A model generated the notes under the pieces. The model had not been told where the DNA came from, did not search any database, and was given only the letters and a program-made list of their open reading frames with translations. The translations under genes and the position numbers were made by a program. A stretch of 44,509 nt of DNA from Acidobacteriota bacterium (GTDB lineage: Bacteria > Acidobacteriota > Terriglobia > Bryobacterales > Bryobacteraceae), in the NCBI GenBank assembly GCA_016870995.1, contig VFZU01000040.1:1-44509 (forward strand), read 5' to 3'. Of this stretch, positions 1 through 7,479 are shown piece by piece (position 1 is the first letter of the stretch; each line of letters starts with the position of its first letter).

Positions 1-51
1 CCTCCGGGCTCCTTCCGCAGCCCCGGAATCGTGTTTGTTTTCTCTCGACAT
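1..51 (-). CDS. N-terminus of an unidentified gene, cut by the window edge
   Basis: On the minus strand an ATG at 51-49 follows a good Shine-Dalgarno AAAGGAG (65-59) with a 7-nt spacer. Seventeen in-frame codons, beginning MSRENKHD, run to the window edge without a stop. It lies 53 bp downstream of the short polysaccharide export gene and is probably in the same operon. A chain-length determinant (Wzz/GumC) gene often sits there in polysaccharide operons, but nothing visible identifies it. Confidence 0.55.
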   Translation of the reverse strand, partial: MSRENKHDSGAAEGARR

Positions 52-104
52 CGAACATCTCCTTTCGAACATTTTCTCTATGAAATGTCCCAGGGAGCTG
101 TCCA

Positions 105-518
105 TCAAAATCGCGGAGCGGGAGATCTTTTGCTTTCGACCCTTTGTACCTGGAGCGAAACAATCGGGTTCTTCAGGACCTTCTCATAAGCTTTGGTGAT
201 TCGGGCCTCGAGTTCCACGGGCGTGGTGTCGGTCGCGTCAATTTCGCCAACCAGGAGGAGGTTGATCTTTCCGTCCGGACGCACCGAGACCAAGCCAGAA
301 AGATCTGGCTCACGCCAAACCCGAATTGCAAGAATGTCTTCCGCGCCGATTTTGTAAGAATTCGGGTCGACCGCTGCACCAGGAGAGGCGACAGTCACCT
401 CTGGCTTGGGTTCTTCCGCCGGGGGCTTGGTGTCTTTTTGGGGTGGGGTTTGGGCAACTAACAAGGTGCCCGAAAGCAAGACAGAGCATAGCAATGCCTG
501 GTATCGAAAGCGATTCAC
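105..518 (-). CDS. Short Wza-like polysaccharide export protein, export domain only
   Basis: 137 aa from a GTG at 518, preferred because GGAGG (528-524) lies 5 nt upstream. An in-frame GTG at 530 would overlap that ribosome site. The protein has a signal peptide (VNRFRYQALLCSVLLSG...), a Pro/Lys-rich linker, and then a Poly_export (Wza N-terminal) domain at about residues 54-131 with the typical YKIGAEDILAIRVW, V.PDGKI and A..KVLKNPIVSLQV stretches. Family members normally continue into SLBB domains that build the outer-membrane channel. Here the protein stops right after the export domain (VESKRSPAPRF), and no SLBB coding is visible in other frames before the next gene. It probably acts in the periplasm in capsule or exopolysaccharide export, as an accessory or truncated form. 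Family certain; function of the short form inferred. Confidence 0.85.
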   Translation of the reverse strand: MNRFRYQALLCSVLLSGTLLVAQTPPQKDTKPPAEEPKPEVTVASPGAAVDPNSYKIGAEDILAIRVWREPDLSGLVSVRPDGKINLLLVGEIDATDTTPVELEARITKAYEKVLKNPIVSLQVQRVESKRSPAPRF

Positions 519-565
519 GTCATCCTCCACGGGTGGACGTATGTCTCACTACTTCTACCCGATTT

Positions 566-571
566 TACACT
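566..571 (+). promoter_or_regulatory. Candidate -10 box (TACACT) upstream of the EVE gene
   Basis: TACACT (4 of 6 matches to TATAAT) in the 133-bp divergent gap. The same hexamer occurs at the same kind of position before recG, the 2H phosphoesterase gene and tRNA-Ser in this window. No convincing -35 is seen. Seven nt downstream is an ATG opening a 4-codon mini-ORF (579-593), probably chance. The leader to the EVE start would be about 73 nt. Confidence 0.35.
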
Positions 572-651
572 ACGCAAAATGGTAGAACTGTAGTACTGAG
601 GAGTCAATCTTATGGGACTATCAGCGAATCTTGGGTTCTAAGGGGTAATTC

Positions 652-1062
652 ATGAAGTACTTTTTGGCGAAATCCGATCCTGTGGAGTATTCGGTTTCTG
701 ATCTTGAGAAAGACGGTGAGACCGATTGGACCGGGGTGAAAAATGCGCAAGCACAGATGGCGATCCGTGCAATGGAAGATGGCGATTGCGTGATTTGCTA
801 CCACTCTCAGGGAGAGGCTGCGATTGTCGGGTGGGGTTACGTCAAGGGTAACGTGTGGGTGGATGCAACGGATCCGAAGATGAGTGTGTTCCGCTATCGG
901 TTTGGGGGCAGGCTTAAGACCCCCGTAACTTTGACGGAGATTAAAGAGACGGGATTGTTTGGTGAGTTTGCTCTAGTGCGGCAATCGAGGTTGTCGACGA
1001 TGGCTGTGCCGAAGGAGTTCGTGACGTGGCTCAGGAAGCGGGCGAAGGAGTTTCGGCCTTAG
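652..1062 (+). CDS. EVE domain protein (PUA-like fold)
   Basis: 136 aa. The whole protein is one EVE domain, from MKYFLAKSDPVEYS through the W-x-G-V-K-N motif (TDWTGVKNAQAQ) to the C-terminal R.S.RLS.M.V...F. EVE proteins (human THYN1 is the model) have a PUA-like fold and are thought to bind modified bases in DNA or RNA; the substrate is unknown. The length fits the family. The start has AAGGGG 7 nt upstream. It overlaps the converging maf gene by 32 bp at the 3' end. EVE domains sometimes sit with restriction systems, but here the neighbours are housekeeping genes, so a defence role is not supported. Confidence 0.9.
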   Translation: MKYFLAKSDPVEYSVSDLEKDGETDWTGVKNAQAQMAIRAMEDGDCVICYHSQGEAAIVGWGYVKGNVWVDATDPKMSVFRYRFGGRLKTPVTLTEIKETGLFGEFALVRQSRLSTMAVPKEFVTWLRKRAKEFRP

Positions 1063-1642
1063 CCAGTAGACCCCCTTCGCTGAAAAGCCGGTAGACCTGG
1101 TGGATAGGCAAGCCCATGACATTGAAGAAGCAGCCTTCGATGCGGGGGATGAATTTAGAGGCCTGGCCCTGGACGCCATATCCTCCTGCCTTGTCGTAGG
1201 GCTCGCCTGTCGCGATGTACTCGACAATCTCGGATTCTGACAGGGGAGCAAACCAAACGCTGGTGTGTTCCACGTGAGTGGTGTGGTGTTTGTTGTGTAG
1301 CAGGCAGATCGCGGTGAACACGCTGTGAGAACGACCGGAGAGTGCCTTGAGCATGGCGAAGGCTTCTTGCTGGTTGGCTGGCTTTTCGAGCAGCAATCCG
1401 GAGTCCAGGGCTACTGTCGTATCCGCCGCGAGGATGACCTGGTTTGGGGCAGGATTGAGCGCATGGGCCTTTTCGGTGGCCAGGCGGGCAACATAGGCCG
1501 ACGGGGATTCATCGGGTGAGGGAACTTCTGGAATCGAAGCCGGTTGGATGGTGAAGGTAAAACCAGCGAGGGAAAGCAGTTCTCTACGACGCGGCGATTG
1601 ACTGGCGAGAACGAGGTTAAGACCAGGAATAAGTGCGGGCAC
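1031..1642 (-). CDS. maf: Maf family nucleotide pyrophosphatase
   Basis: 203 aa. Shows the N-terminal Maf signature LVLASQSPRRRELL (residues 10-23), the catalytic ILAADTTV region near residue 70 and GYGVQG(Q)A near residue 155. Maf proteins hydrolyse non-canonical or modified nucleoside triphosphates to monophosphates (house-cleaning; some act on dTTP/UTP) in the cytosol. The GTG start at 1642 lies 7 nt after a TAAACT hexamer on the same strand (1655-1650), so the mRNA may be leaderless; no Shine-Dalgarno is visible. It is divergent from the DUF721 gene (51 bp) and overlaps the end of the EVE gene by 32 bp. Confidence 0.93.
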   Translation of the reverse strand: MPALIPGLNLVLASQSPRRRELLSLAGFTFTIQPASIPEVPSPDESPSAYVARLATEKAHALNPAPNQVILAADTTVALDSGLLLEKPANQQEAFAMLKALSGRSHSVFTAICLLHNKHHTTHVEHTSVWFAPLSESEIVEYIATGEPYDKAGGYGVQGQASKFIPRIEGCFFNVMGLPIHQVYRLFSEGGLLAKAETPSPAS

Positions 1643-1672
1643 AAAAATGAGTTTAGCGGGGTGGGGGCTTGG

Positions 1673-1678
1673 TACAAT
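1673..1678 (+). promoter_or_regulatory. Candidate -10 box (TACAAT) for DUF721-gatCA
   Basis: TACAAT (5 of 6) in the 51-bp gap between maf (minus) and the DUF721 gene (plus). The predicted transcript would begin about 8 nt before the ATG at 1694, where no Shine-Dalgarno is seen. A -35 is not clear. Confidence 0.5.
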
Positions 1679-1693
1679 TCAAAGCTGAACGGC

Positions 1694-2110
1694 ATGGACA
1701 AGGCACTGCGGCTGGTGGGGAAGCTTAAGAACGAACTGGTGGGAGACGAAGAACTCGCGCGTGCGGCATGGCGCGCCGCTGTTGGGGAGCGGATCGAGAA
1801 AAATGCACGGTTCCGTGAGTTGGTTCGCGACCGAATTGTAGTGGAAGTGGATGATCGGGTGTGGCAGAGCCAGATGCATGCGCTCGAACGGCAGATTTTG
1901 GGAAAGATCGAAAAGCTGTTGGGGCGGGTGGTGGCGCGGCAAATCGAGTATCGGATCGCGATTCCCAGGATTCAGCCTCAAGTGGCCGGACAGGTCGAGT
2001 TTCAGCTGCGCAGCGTGGATGCGGAAGCGGATCGCATTGCGGACCCAGGATTGAGGCGGATGTACTTAAAATCGAAGCGCCGTGCGAAGATTTTGAAAGA
2101 TGCAATTTAG
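1694..2110 (+). CDS. DUF721 (DciA-like) protein
   Basis: 138 aa from ATG 1694. The reading frame is open further upstream, but the extra 50 codons run antisense through maf and carry no family similarity. The pattern ARAAWRAAVGERI...A.....R...L.V.V.D..W..QM..L is that of DUF721. Family members include the bacterial replicative helicase operator/loader DciA, which helps place DnaB. Typical DciA also has an N-terminal KH-like half; this protein matches that half and lacks an obvious long tail. It overlaps gatC by 11 nt, so the two are co-transcribed. Family assignment good; a DciA function is inference. Confidence 0.8.
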   Translation: MDKALRLVGKLKNELVGDEELARAAWRAAVGERIEKNARFRELVRDRIVVEVDDRVWQSQMHALERQILGKIEKLLGRVVARQIEYRIAIPRIQPQVAGQVEFQLRSVDAEADRIADPGLRRMYLKSKRRAKILKDAI

Positions 2111-2405
2111 CAAAGAGGAAGTGAGGAAGGTGGCCAAGCTGGCCAACCTGGACCTGACCGAAGCAGAAGTGGAGCGGATGGCTCATGACATGGGTGAGGT
2201 GCTCACGCATATGGAGCAACTCTCGAGTCTGGACACAAGCGCGGTAGAGCCGATGACGCAGGTATTGTTTGCCGCGCCGGCAACGGCGTCGCTGCGTGAG
2301 GATGCGGTACGGGAGAAGACTTTGCTCGGGACTGAAGATGCGCTGCGAAATTCGGCATTGAGCGGGGCGGGGCACTTCAAGGTGCCGCGTGTGATTGAGC
2401 GGTAA
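2100..2405 (+). CDS. gatC: Asp/Glu-tRNA(Asn/Gln) amidotransferase subunit C
   Basis: 101 aa. Typical GatC: VRKVAKLANLDLTEAEVE at residues 8-25, then MGEVLTHMEQLSSLDTSAVEP and a C-terminal LRNSAL..AGHFKVPRVIE. GatC belts GatA and GatB together in the GatCAB complex, which converts misacylated Glu-tRNA(Gln) or Asp-tRNA(Asn) to the amidated form. The start ATG lies inside the end of the DUF721 gene and gatA follows after 14 nt, so this is one operon. gatB is not in the window and must be elsewhere. Confidence 0.96.
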   Translation: MQFSKEEVRKVAKLANLDLTEAEVERMAHDMGEVLTHMEQLSSLDTSAVEPMTQVLFAAPATASLREDAVREKTLLGTEDALRNSALSGAGHFKVPRVIER

Positions 2406-2419
2406 GGGGATTGCGGAAC

Positions 2420-3859
2420 ATGGAAAATCTTTCGACATTGACGATTGGGGAAGTCAAACAAGGGCTGAAGGAGAAGAAATTCAGCGCGGTGGAGTTGGCG
2501 CGGGCGGCCATGCAATTTGCCGAGGCAGAGAATCCCAAGACGAATGCCTATTTGAGCTTTAGCCCGGAACTGGCCGAGGAAGCAGCAAAACAGGTGGATG
2601 CGAAGCTGGCGCACGGGGAAGATCCCGGGCTGCTAGGCGGAGTGCCGATTGCAGTGAAGGATGTGTTGTCGACCAAAGGGGTCAAGACGACGTGTGCCTC
2701 GCGCTTGCTTGAGAATTACGTTCCGGCCTATGACGCCACAGCTGTAGAGCGACTGAAAGCCTCTGGGGCGTTGATCGTAGGTAAAGCGAATTGCGATGAG
2801 TTCGCGATGGGGTCATCGAATGAGAACTCGGCGTTTGGGCCCGTTCGCAACCCGGTGGCATTGGATCGCGTGCCTGGCGGTTCCAGCGGCGGATCCGCTG
2901 CTGTGGTGGCGCAGGGCACGGCTGTTGCTTCCCTGGGCTCGGACACCGGCGGATCGATTCGGCAGCCGGCCTCTTTTTGTGGAGTCGTAGGCGTAACGCC
3001 GACCTACGGTCGCGTGAGCCGTTATGGCCTTGTGGCGTTTGCCAGCAGTCTCGATCACGTGGGGCCCTTTGCGCGGAACGTCTCTGATGCTGCGCTGGTG
3101 CTAGAGGCGATTGCGGGGCGCGATGAATTGGATGCCACGAGCGCATTCGCCCCAGTGGATGATTACCAGGCCGAGATGCGCAAGCCGGTTGCCGGGATGA
3201 AGATTGGAATCCCGAAGGAATACTTCGATGGGCTCGAAGCTGAGACCGGAGACAAGATCTATGCGGGTCTTGAAGTGCTGAAGAAGTTGGGCTGCGAGGT
3301 GAAAGAAGTCAGCCTTCCGCATACGGCCTATGCGATCAGCTGCTACTACATCATTTGTACGGCCGAGGCGAGCTCGAATCTGGCGCGATACGACGGAGTG
3401 CGTTACACGGCACGAGCCGAAGCGGCAGGGCTGAACGAGATGTACAGCCGGACGCGTGGCGAGTTTTTTGGAATGGAATGTAAGCGCCGCATCATGCTCG
3501 GAACGTATGTGCTGAGCCATGGATACTACGACGCGTTCTATCTCAAGGCGCAGAAGGTGCGCACGCTGATCGCTGGAGACTTCTCCAATGCGCTGGCCGA
3601 CGTCGATGCGTTAATCGCTCCCGTGAGCCCGTTCCCGGCGTTCAAGATCGGCGAAAAGATGGCCGACCCGATGCAGATGTACTTGTCGGACATTTACACG
3701 ATCACCGGAGACTTGGCCGGTATCCCGTGTATGAGCGTACCTTGCGGCAAGACCGCGGCTGGCCTGCCAGTTGGCATGCAGATCTTTAGCGGGCACTTCA
3801 AAGAGAGCACGATGTTCCGACTGGCTTATGCTTTTGAGCAGGCTGGCGGAGTTGCCTAG
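2420..3859 (+). CDS. gatA: Asp/Glu-tRNA(Asn/Gln) amidotransferase subunit A
   Basis: 479 aa from ATG 2420, chosen because AAGGGGA (2404-2410) is 9 nt upstream; an in-frame TTG at 2411 would abut that site. Amidase-signature enzyme with the Lys-cisSer-Ser triad visible: K80 (GVPIAVKD), S155 (GGSSGGS) and S179 (SDTGGSIRQPA). GatA releases ammonia from glutamine or asparagine for transamidation of misacylated tRNA by GatB. Full length for the family. Its TAG stop is interlocked with the TAG of the converging oxidoreductase gene (CTAG at 3856-3859). Confidence 0.97.
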   Translation: MENLSTLTIGEVKQGLKEKKFSAVELARAAMQFAEAENPKTNAYLSFSPELAEEAAKQVDAKLAHGEDPGLLGGVPIAVKDVLSTKGVKTTCASRLLENYVPAYDATAVERLKASGALIVGKANCDEFAMGSSNENSAFGPVRNPVALDRVPGGSSGGSAAVVAQGTAVASLGSDTGGSIRQPASFCGVVGVTPTYGRVSRYGLVAFASSLDHVGPFARNVSDAALVLEAIAGRDELDATSAFAPVDDYQAEMRKPVAGMKIGIPKEYFDGLEAETGDKIYAGLEVLKKLGCEVKEVSLPHTAYAISCYYIICTAEASSNLARYDGVRYTARAEAAGLNEMYSRTRGEFFGMECKRRIMLGTYVLSHGYYDAFYLKAQKVRTLIAGDFSNALADVDALIAPVSPFPAFKIGEKMADPMQMYLSDIYTITGDLAGIPCMSVPCGKTAAGLPVGMQIFSGHFKESTMFRLAYAFEQAGGVA

Positions 3860-4809
3860 TTAGGCAGTTTGCGCAGCCTAACTGGCTTTCCACCCTGCTC
3901 GCGGCTCTTTTGCGCTGCATCGAGAAAAGCGAAGATCTCGAGTGTTTCCTCCGGGTCGACCGGAACCTTGCCCGTCTGGAAGAATTGCACAAATTCTTTC
4001 ACCAGCGGCACGTAGGAGTATTCGAACTTGGCCGGCGATTGCATGATCTTGTTGTCTTTCGTGAAGACGACAGCCCCGAAGTCGGCATAAGGACGGAGGG
4101 CGCGGACCGTTCCAATGCGGCCATCCGACCAACGGCAGGTGATTTCGTCCTGATCGGGGGAGTAGGTTCGCGTTACGGTTTCACAGCCTTTTCCCATTAG
4201 GGTGAACAACATGTCTGAGGCGTGGATGGCGTACCAGCCGAGTTCCAGGTAGTGGTGTTCTTCGAGCGGACCTGGGCCCCAGACTACGCCACCCTTGATT
4301 CCAGGCTGAACCATTGGCATCAGGCTCTTGGCCCAGCGCAGGCTGGAGGAAGAGAACCACTTGACCCCCTTGGCCTTGGCGAGGCGGGAGATCTCAACCG
4401 CATCCTCAAGAGTTGCGGCAAGGGGCTTGTCGATGAAGAGTGGTTTGCCAGCGGCGATGACTGGCTTGGCCTGCTCGAGATGCGGTCTGCCGTCCACGCT
4501 TTCGAGCAATACTGCGTCAACTTTGGCAAGCAGAGTGGCGATATCGGGGACAATTTCCACCTTATGGTCGCGGGCTAATTCTTCGGCGTATTTCTCAACC
4601 CGGTTGGCGCTGGACTCGATGTCCTTGCTGCCGCCCTTGTAGGCTGCAACGATGCGGGCTCCAGGGATGTGGTCTGGGTGCTTGGGGTCGTTGAGGATTT
4701 TCGAAAAGGCAATGACGTGAGAAGTGTCGGTGCCAATGATGCCAATACGGATGTCGGCGGCAAACGCGGAGATGGCGAAGAAAAACAGAAGATTCAAGAT
4801 GAAACGCAT
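3856..4809 (-). CDS. Gfo/Idh/MocA-type oxidoreductase with signal peptide
   Basis: 317 aa from ATG 4809; an ATG 9 nt upstream (4818) is the alternative. MRFILNLLFFFAISAFAA is a Sec-type signal peptide. An N-terminal Rossmann domain follows (IRIGIIGTDTSH), then AGKPLFIDKPLA, which corresponds to the family's EKP catalytic motif with Asp for Glu. The C-terminal sheet domain includes HHYLELGWYAIHASDML. Family members are NAD(P)-dependent sugar or inositol dehydrogenases; many related secreted forms in Acidobacteria and Planctomycetes have unknown substrates. No twin-arginine motif is seen, so how a folded NAD enzyme would work outside the membrane is unclear. The ATG at 4809 lies 7 nt after a TACAAT box, so the mRNA may be leaderless. 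Confidence 0.85.
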   Translation of the reverse strand: MRFILNLLFFFAISAFAADIRIGIIGTDTSHVIAFSKILNDPKHPDHIPGARIVAAYKGGSKDIESSANRVEKYAEELARDHKVEIVPDIATLLAKVDAVLLESVDGRPHLEQAKPVIAAGKPLFIDKPLAATLEDAVEISRLAKAKGVKWFSSSSLRWAKSLMPMVQPGIKGGVVWGPGPLEEHHYLELGWYAIHASDMLFTLMGKGCETVTRTYSPDQDEITCRWSDGRIGTVRALRPYADFGAVVFTKDNKIMQSPAKFEYSYVPLVKEFVQFFQTGKVPVDPEETLEIFAFLDAAQKSREQGGKPVRLRKLPN

Positions 4810-4816
4810 TGCGGGC

Positions 4817-4826
4817 ATTGTACACT
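4817..4826. promoter_or_regulatory. Overlapping back-to-back -10 boxes (oxidoreductase / recG)
   Basis: The 10-bp stretch contains TACACT on the plus strand (4821-4826) and TACAAT on the minus strand (4822-4817), sharing the pair TA at 4821-4822. Each box is followed by 6-7 nt and then a start codon: TTG 4833 for recG and ATG 4809 for the oxidoreductase. The likely transcription starts therefore coincide with the start codons on both sides. -35 elements are not clear. Confidence 0.45.
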
Positions 4827-4832
4827 ACGGCT

Positions 4833-6935
4833 TTGATTCGACTTTCTGAACCATTGCAGTTTCTGAAGGGTGTTGGGCCGGCGCTGGCTGAGAAGTTCAG
4901 TGCCAAGGGACTCGAAACCGTAGAGGATTTGCTTTTTTATCCGCCATTCCGGTACGAGGACCGCAGCCGATTTCTGCCGATGCGGGAGTTTCGGGATGGA
5001 CAGAGTGGTGCAGTGTTGGCGATGGTGGCATCGACTCGAACGAGGCCGTGGCGCAAGGGTGCCGGAGTGTTGTTCGAGGCGGAGTTGCAGGATGACCAGG
5101 GTGGGCGCCTGGTAGCGCGCTGGTACAACGCAAAATACCTGGCCAGCGAGGTTGTGCCCGGATTGCGTCTAGCGCTATTCGGAAAGGCCGAGTATGACTT
5201 TCAAGCGGCCAGGGTTTTTCTTGCGCATCCCGAGTTTGAAGTGCTGCCGGAGGAGGGAGATCCTGAAGCGGCGCTGCAAATGGGCCGAATTGTGCCGGTA
5301 TACGAAGCGATCGGCAAGGTGACCACCAAGCAGATTCGGCGCTTGTTGCAACGAGCGATGCAAGCGGCGGGAGAACTTGAAGAAGCGCTGCCGACTGATC
5401 TCGTGCGACGCTTTCGGTTGCCGAAGATGGCCAAGGCAATTGAAGAAGTGCATGAACCACCGGTGGACATCGACATCGATGCATTGAACAACCGGAGGTC
5501 TCCAGCCCATTGGAGATTGATCTTCGAGGAGTTTTTCTGGCTGGAGTTCGGATTGTTGCGCAAGCAACGGGAGGTGAAGCGGGCCGATGGGATTGCCTTT
5601 CAACTGACCGAACCGATTCGCGAAAAGATCAAGCAGATGCTGCCGTTCAAACCGACGGCTGCGCAGAAGCGGGCGCTCAAAGAGATTGCGCTCGACATGG
5701 CTGCGCCACATCCCATGAACCGACTTTTGCAGGGGGATGTTGGTAGCGGCAAGACGCTGGTGGCGGCCGAGGCAGCCGTGATCGCGATCGAGAATGGCTT
5801 TCAGGTGGCCATGCTGGCACCGACTGAGTTGCTGGCTACTCAGCATTATTTGTCACTACAGAAATTTTTCAAGAGATTGGGATATCCAGTGGCCTTGATC
5901 GTGGGCTCGCAGACAGCACGTGAAAAGGCGCAGATCAAGAAGTTGGTCGCCGAAGGACTGGTGAAGTTGGTGGTGGGGACGCATGCTTTGCTCGAGAAGG
6001 ACGTTGAGTTTGATCGGTTGGGCCTTGCAATCATCGATGAGCAGCATCGATTTGGAGTGCTGCAGAGGCTGTTTCTGCGCCAGAAGGGTCTGCGGCCGGA
6101 TGTTCTAGTGATGACGGCAACTCCCATTCCGCGGACGCTGGCCTTAACGATCTATGGGGATTTGGATGTGAGCGTCATCGATGAGATGCCGCCGGGGCGT
6201 AAGCCGATTTTGACGAAGCACTTTGGGGCTGGCGCGAGCAAGACGGTGTGGGAACTGGTGCGGAGTGAACTTAATCAGGGGCGCCAAGCGTACATCATCT
6301 ATCCGTTGGTGGACGATTCGGAGCATTCGCCTGATTTAAAGAGCGCGCAGAAGATGTTTGAGCTGCATCAAGAAAAGCACTTTCCGGAGTTTCGGGTTGG
6401 TTTGATGCATGGGCAGTTGCCAGCGAGCGAAAAGGAAGCTGTGATGGAGAAGTTTAAGGCGCATGAGCTGGATGTGCTGGTTTCAACGACGGTTGTCGAA
6501 GTAGGGCTCGATGTGCCGAATGCGGCGGTGATGGTTATCGAAAATGCCGAGAAATTCGGTCTGTCGCAATTGCATCAGCTTCGAGGTCGTGTAGGGCGTG
6601 GTGCGCACGCAAGTTATTGCTTGCTGGTGAGCGCAAAACTGAATGAAGTGAGCGAGCAACGGATTCGGGCCATGGTGGAAAGCTCTGATGGATTTCGGTT
6701 GTCCGAAGCGGACCTTGAGATTCGAGGGCCCGGCGAGTTTTTCGGGACCAAACAATCCGGGTTGCCGCAATTGCGGTTCGCTCATATTCTGAAAGACCGG
6801 GAGATTCTCGAAATGGCGCGCGGTGAGGCCAAGAGCTTTATCGAAGGCCAGGCGGGAACTCCGCAGATGGCACAAGCTGAGAAGTATTTGGAAGAGCGAT
6901 GGCAGCGCCGTTACGGGCTGGTGCAGGTAGGATAA
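4833..6935 (+). CDS. recG: ATP-dependent DNA helicase RecG
   Basis: About 700 aa. The reading frame is open from TTG 4809, but TTG 4833 (LIRLSEPLQFLKGVGP) is preferred: family similarity begins there and it follows a TACACT box by 6 nt; no Shine-Dalgarno exists for any start. Layout: HhH/wedge OB-fold (about 10-180), helicase domain 1 with Walker A GDVGSGKT, DEQHRFGV motif II and MTATPIPRTLA motif III, helicase domain 2 with QLRGRVGRG motif VI, and a C-terminal RecG hook. RecG remodels stalled forks and branch-migrates Holliday junctions, acting on DNA in the cytosol. rsmD follows after 7 nt, probably in one transcript. Confidence 0.95.
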   Translation: MIRLSEPLQFLKGVGPALAEKFSAKGLETVEDLLFYPPFRYEDRSRFLPMREFRDGQSGAVLAMVASTRTRPWRKGAGVLFEAELQDDQGGRLVARWYNAKYLASEVVPGLRLALFGKAEYDFQAARVFLAHPEFEVLPEEGDPEAALQMGRIVPVYEAIGKVTTKQIRRLLQRAMQAAGELEEALPTDLVRRFRLPKMAKAIEEVHEPPVDIDIDALNNRRSPAHWRLIFEEFFWLEFGLLRKQREVKRADGIAFQLTEPIREKIKQMLPFKPTAAQKRALKEIALDMAAPHPMNRLLQGDVGSGKTLVAAEAAVIAIENGFQVAMLAPTELLATQHYLSLQKFFKRLGYPVALIVGSQTAREKAQIKKLVAEGLVKLVVGTHALLEKDVEFDRLGLAIIDEQHRFGVLQRLFLRQKGLRPDVLVMTATPIPRTLALTIYGDLDVSVIDEMPPGRKPILTKHFGAGASKTVWELVRSELNQGRQAYIIYPLVDDSEHSPDLKSAQKMFELHQEKHFPEFRVGLMHGQLPASEKEAVMEKFKAHELDVLVSTTVVEVGLDVPNAAVMVIENAEKFGLSQLHQLRGRVGRGAHASYCLLVSAKLNEVSEQRIRAMVESSDGFRLSEADLEIRGPGEFFGTKQSGLPQLRFAHILKDREILEMARGEAKSFIEGQAGTPQMAQAEKYLEERWQRRYGLVQVG

Positions 6936-6942
6936 GAAATCG

Positions 6943-7479
6943 ATGAGAGTCATTGCAGGCGAATTTGGCAGGCGGAAGTTGATTGCACCCAAGGGTGATA
7001 CGACGCGACCGACCCCGGACCGGCTTAGGGAGTCGTTATTCAGCATCCTGACCCCTAGAATCCAGGGCGTAGCGTTTTCAGACCTTTACTGCGGCTCGGG
7101 CGCTGTTGGGATCGAGGCCTTGAGTCGAAGGGCGAAGCGTTGCACGTTTGTCGAACGGGACAAGACTGCCCTTGAGGCACTGCGCGAGAATCTCTCGGCC
7201 CTTAAGGTTGGTGCTCGTGCTGAGGTGATTGCCAAATCTGTTGGATCTGTGATCGAACAACGGGGGTGGGAAGGTATCGTGTTTGTTGATCCGCCTTACG
7301 ATGCCGTAACCGACTTCGAAAACTGCCTGGAATGGCTGGGCAAATCTGAGGCCGAGCTGGTGCTCGTGCAGCATAGTAAACGGCTGAAACTGGGCACGAA
7401 GTATGGGCGACTTGAGCTTCAGCGGCAGCTCAAGCAGGGAGACAACTGGGTGAGTTTTTACGGCTTGGGTGCGATCTGA
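6943..7479 (+). CDS. rsmD: 16S rRNA (guanine-966-N2)-methyltransferase
   Basis: 178 aa. Starts MRVIAGEFGRRKL as is typical for RsmD, then TRPTPDRLRESLFSIL. The SAM site DLYCGSGAVGIEALSR is near residues 47-62 and the catalytic NPPY-type motif is VDPPYD near residue 118. It methylates G966 of 16S rRNA during 30S assembly. Seven nt separate it from recG; the ribosome site is weak (GGATAAG). Its 3' end overlaps the converging lipoprotein gene by 22 bp. Confidence 0.94.
   Translation: MRVIAGEFGRRKLIAPKGDTTRPTPDRLRESLFSILTPRIQGVAFSDLYCGSGAVGIEALSRRAKRCTFVERDKTALEALRENLSALKVGARAEVIAKSVGSVIEQRGWEGIVFVDPPYDAVTDFENCLEWLGKSEAELVLVQHSKRLKLGTKYGRLELQRQLKQGDNWVSFYGLGAI

Noticed and set aside
579-593. Four-codon mini-ORF 7 nt after a TACACT box
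   Set aside because: Too short to distinguish from chance; mentioned only with the promoter.
652-1062. EVE-domain gene as part of a defence island
   Set aside because: Neighbours are housekeeping genes; no restriction, nuclease or helicase partner of that kind is present.
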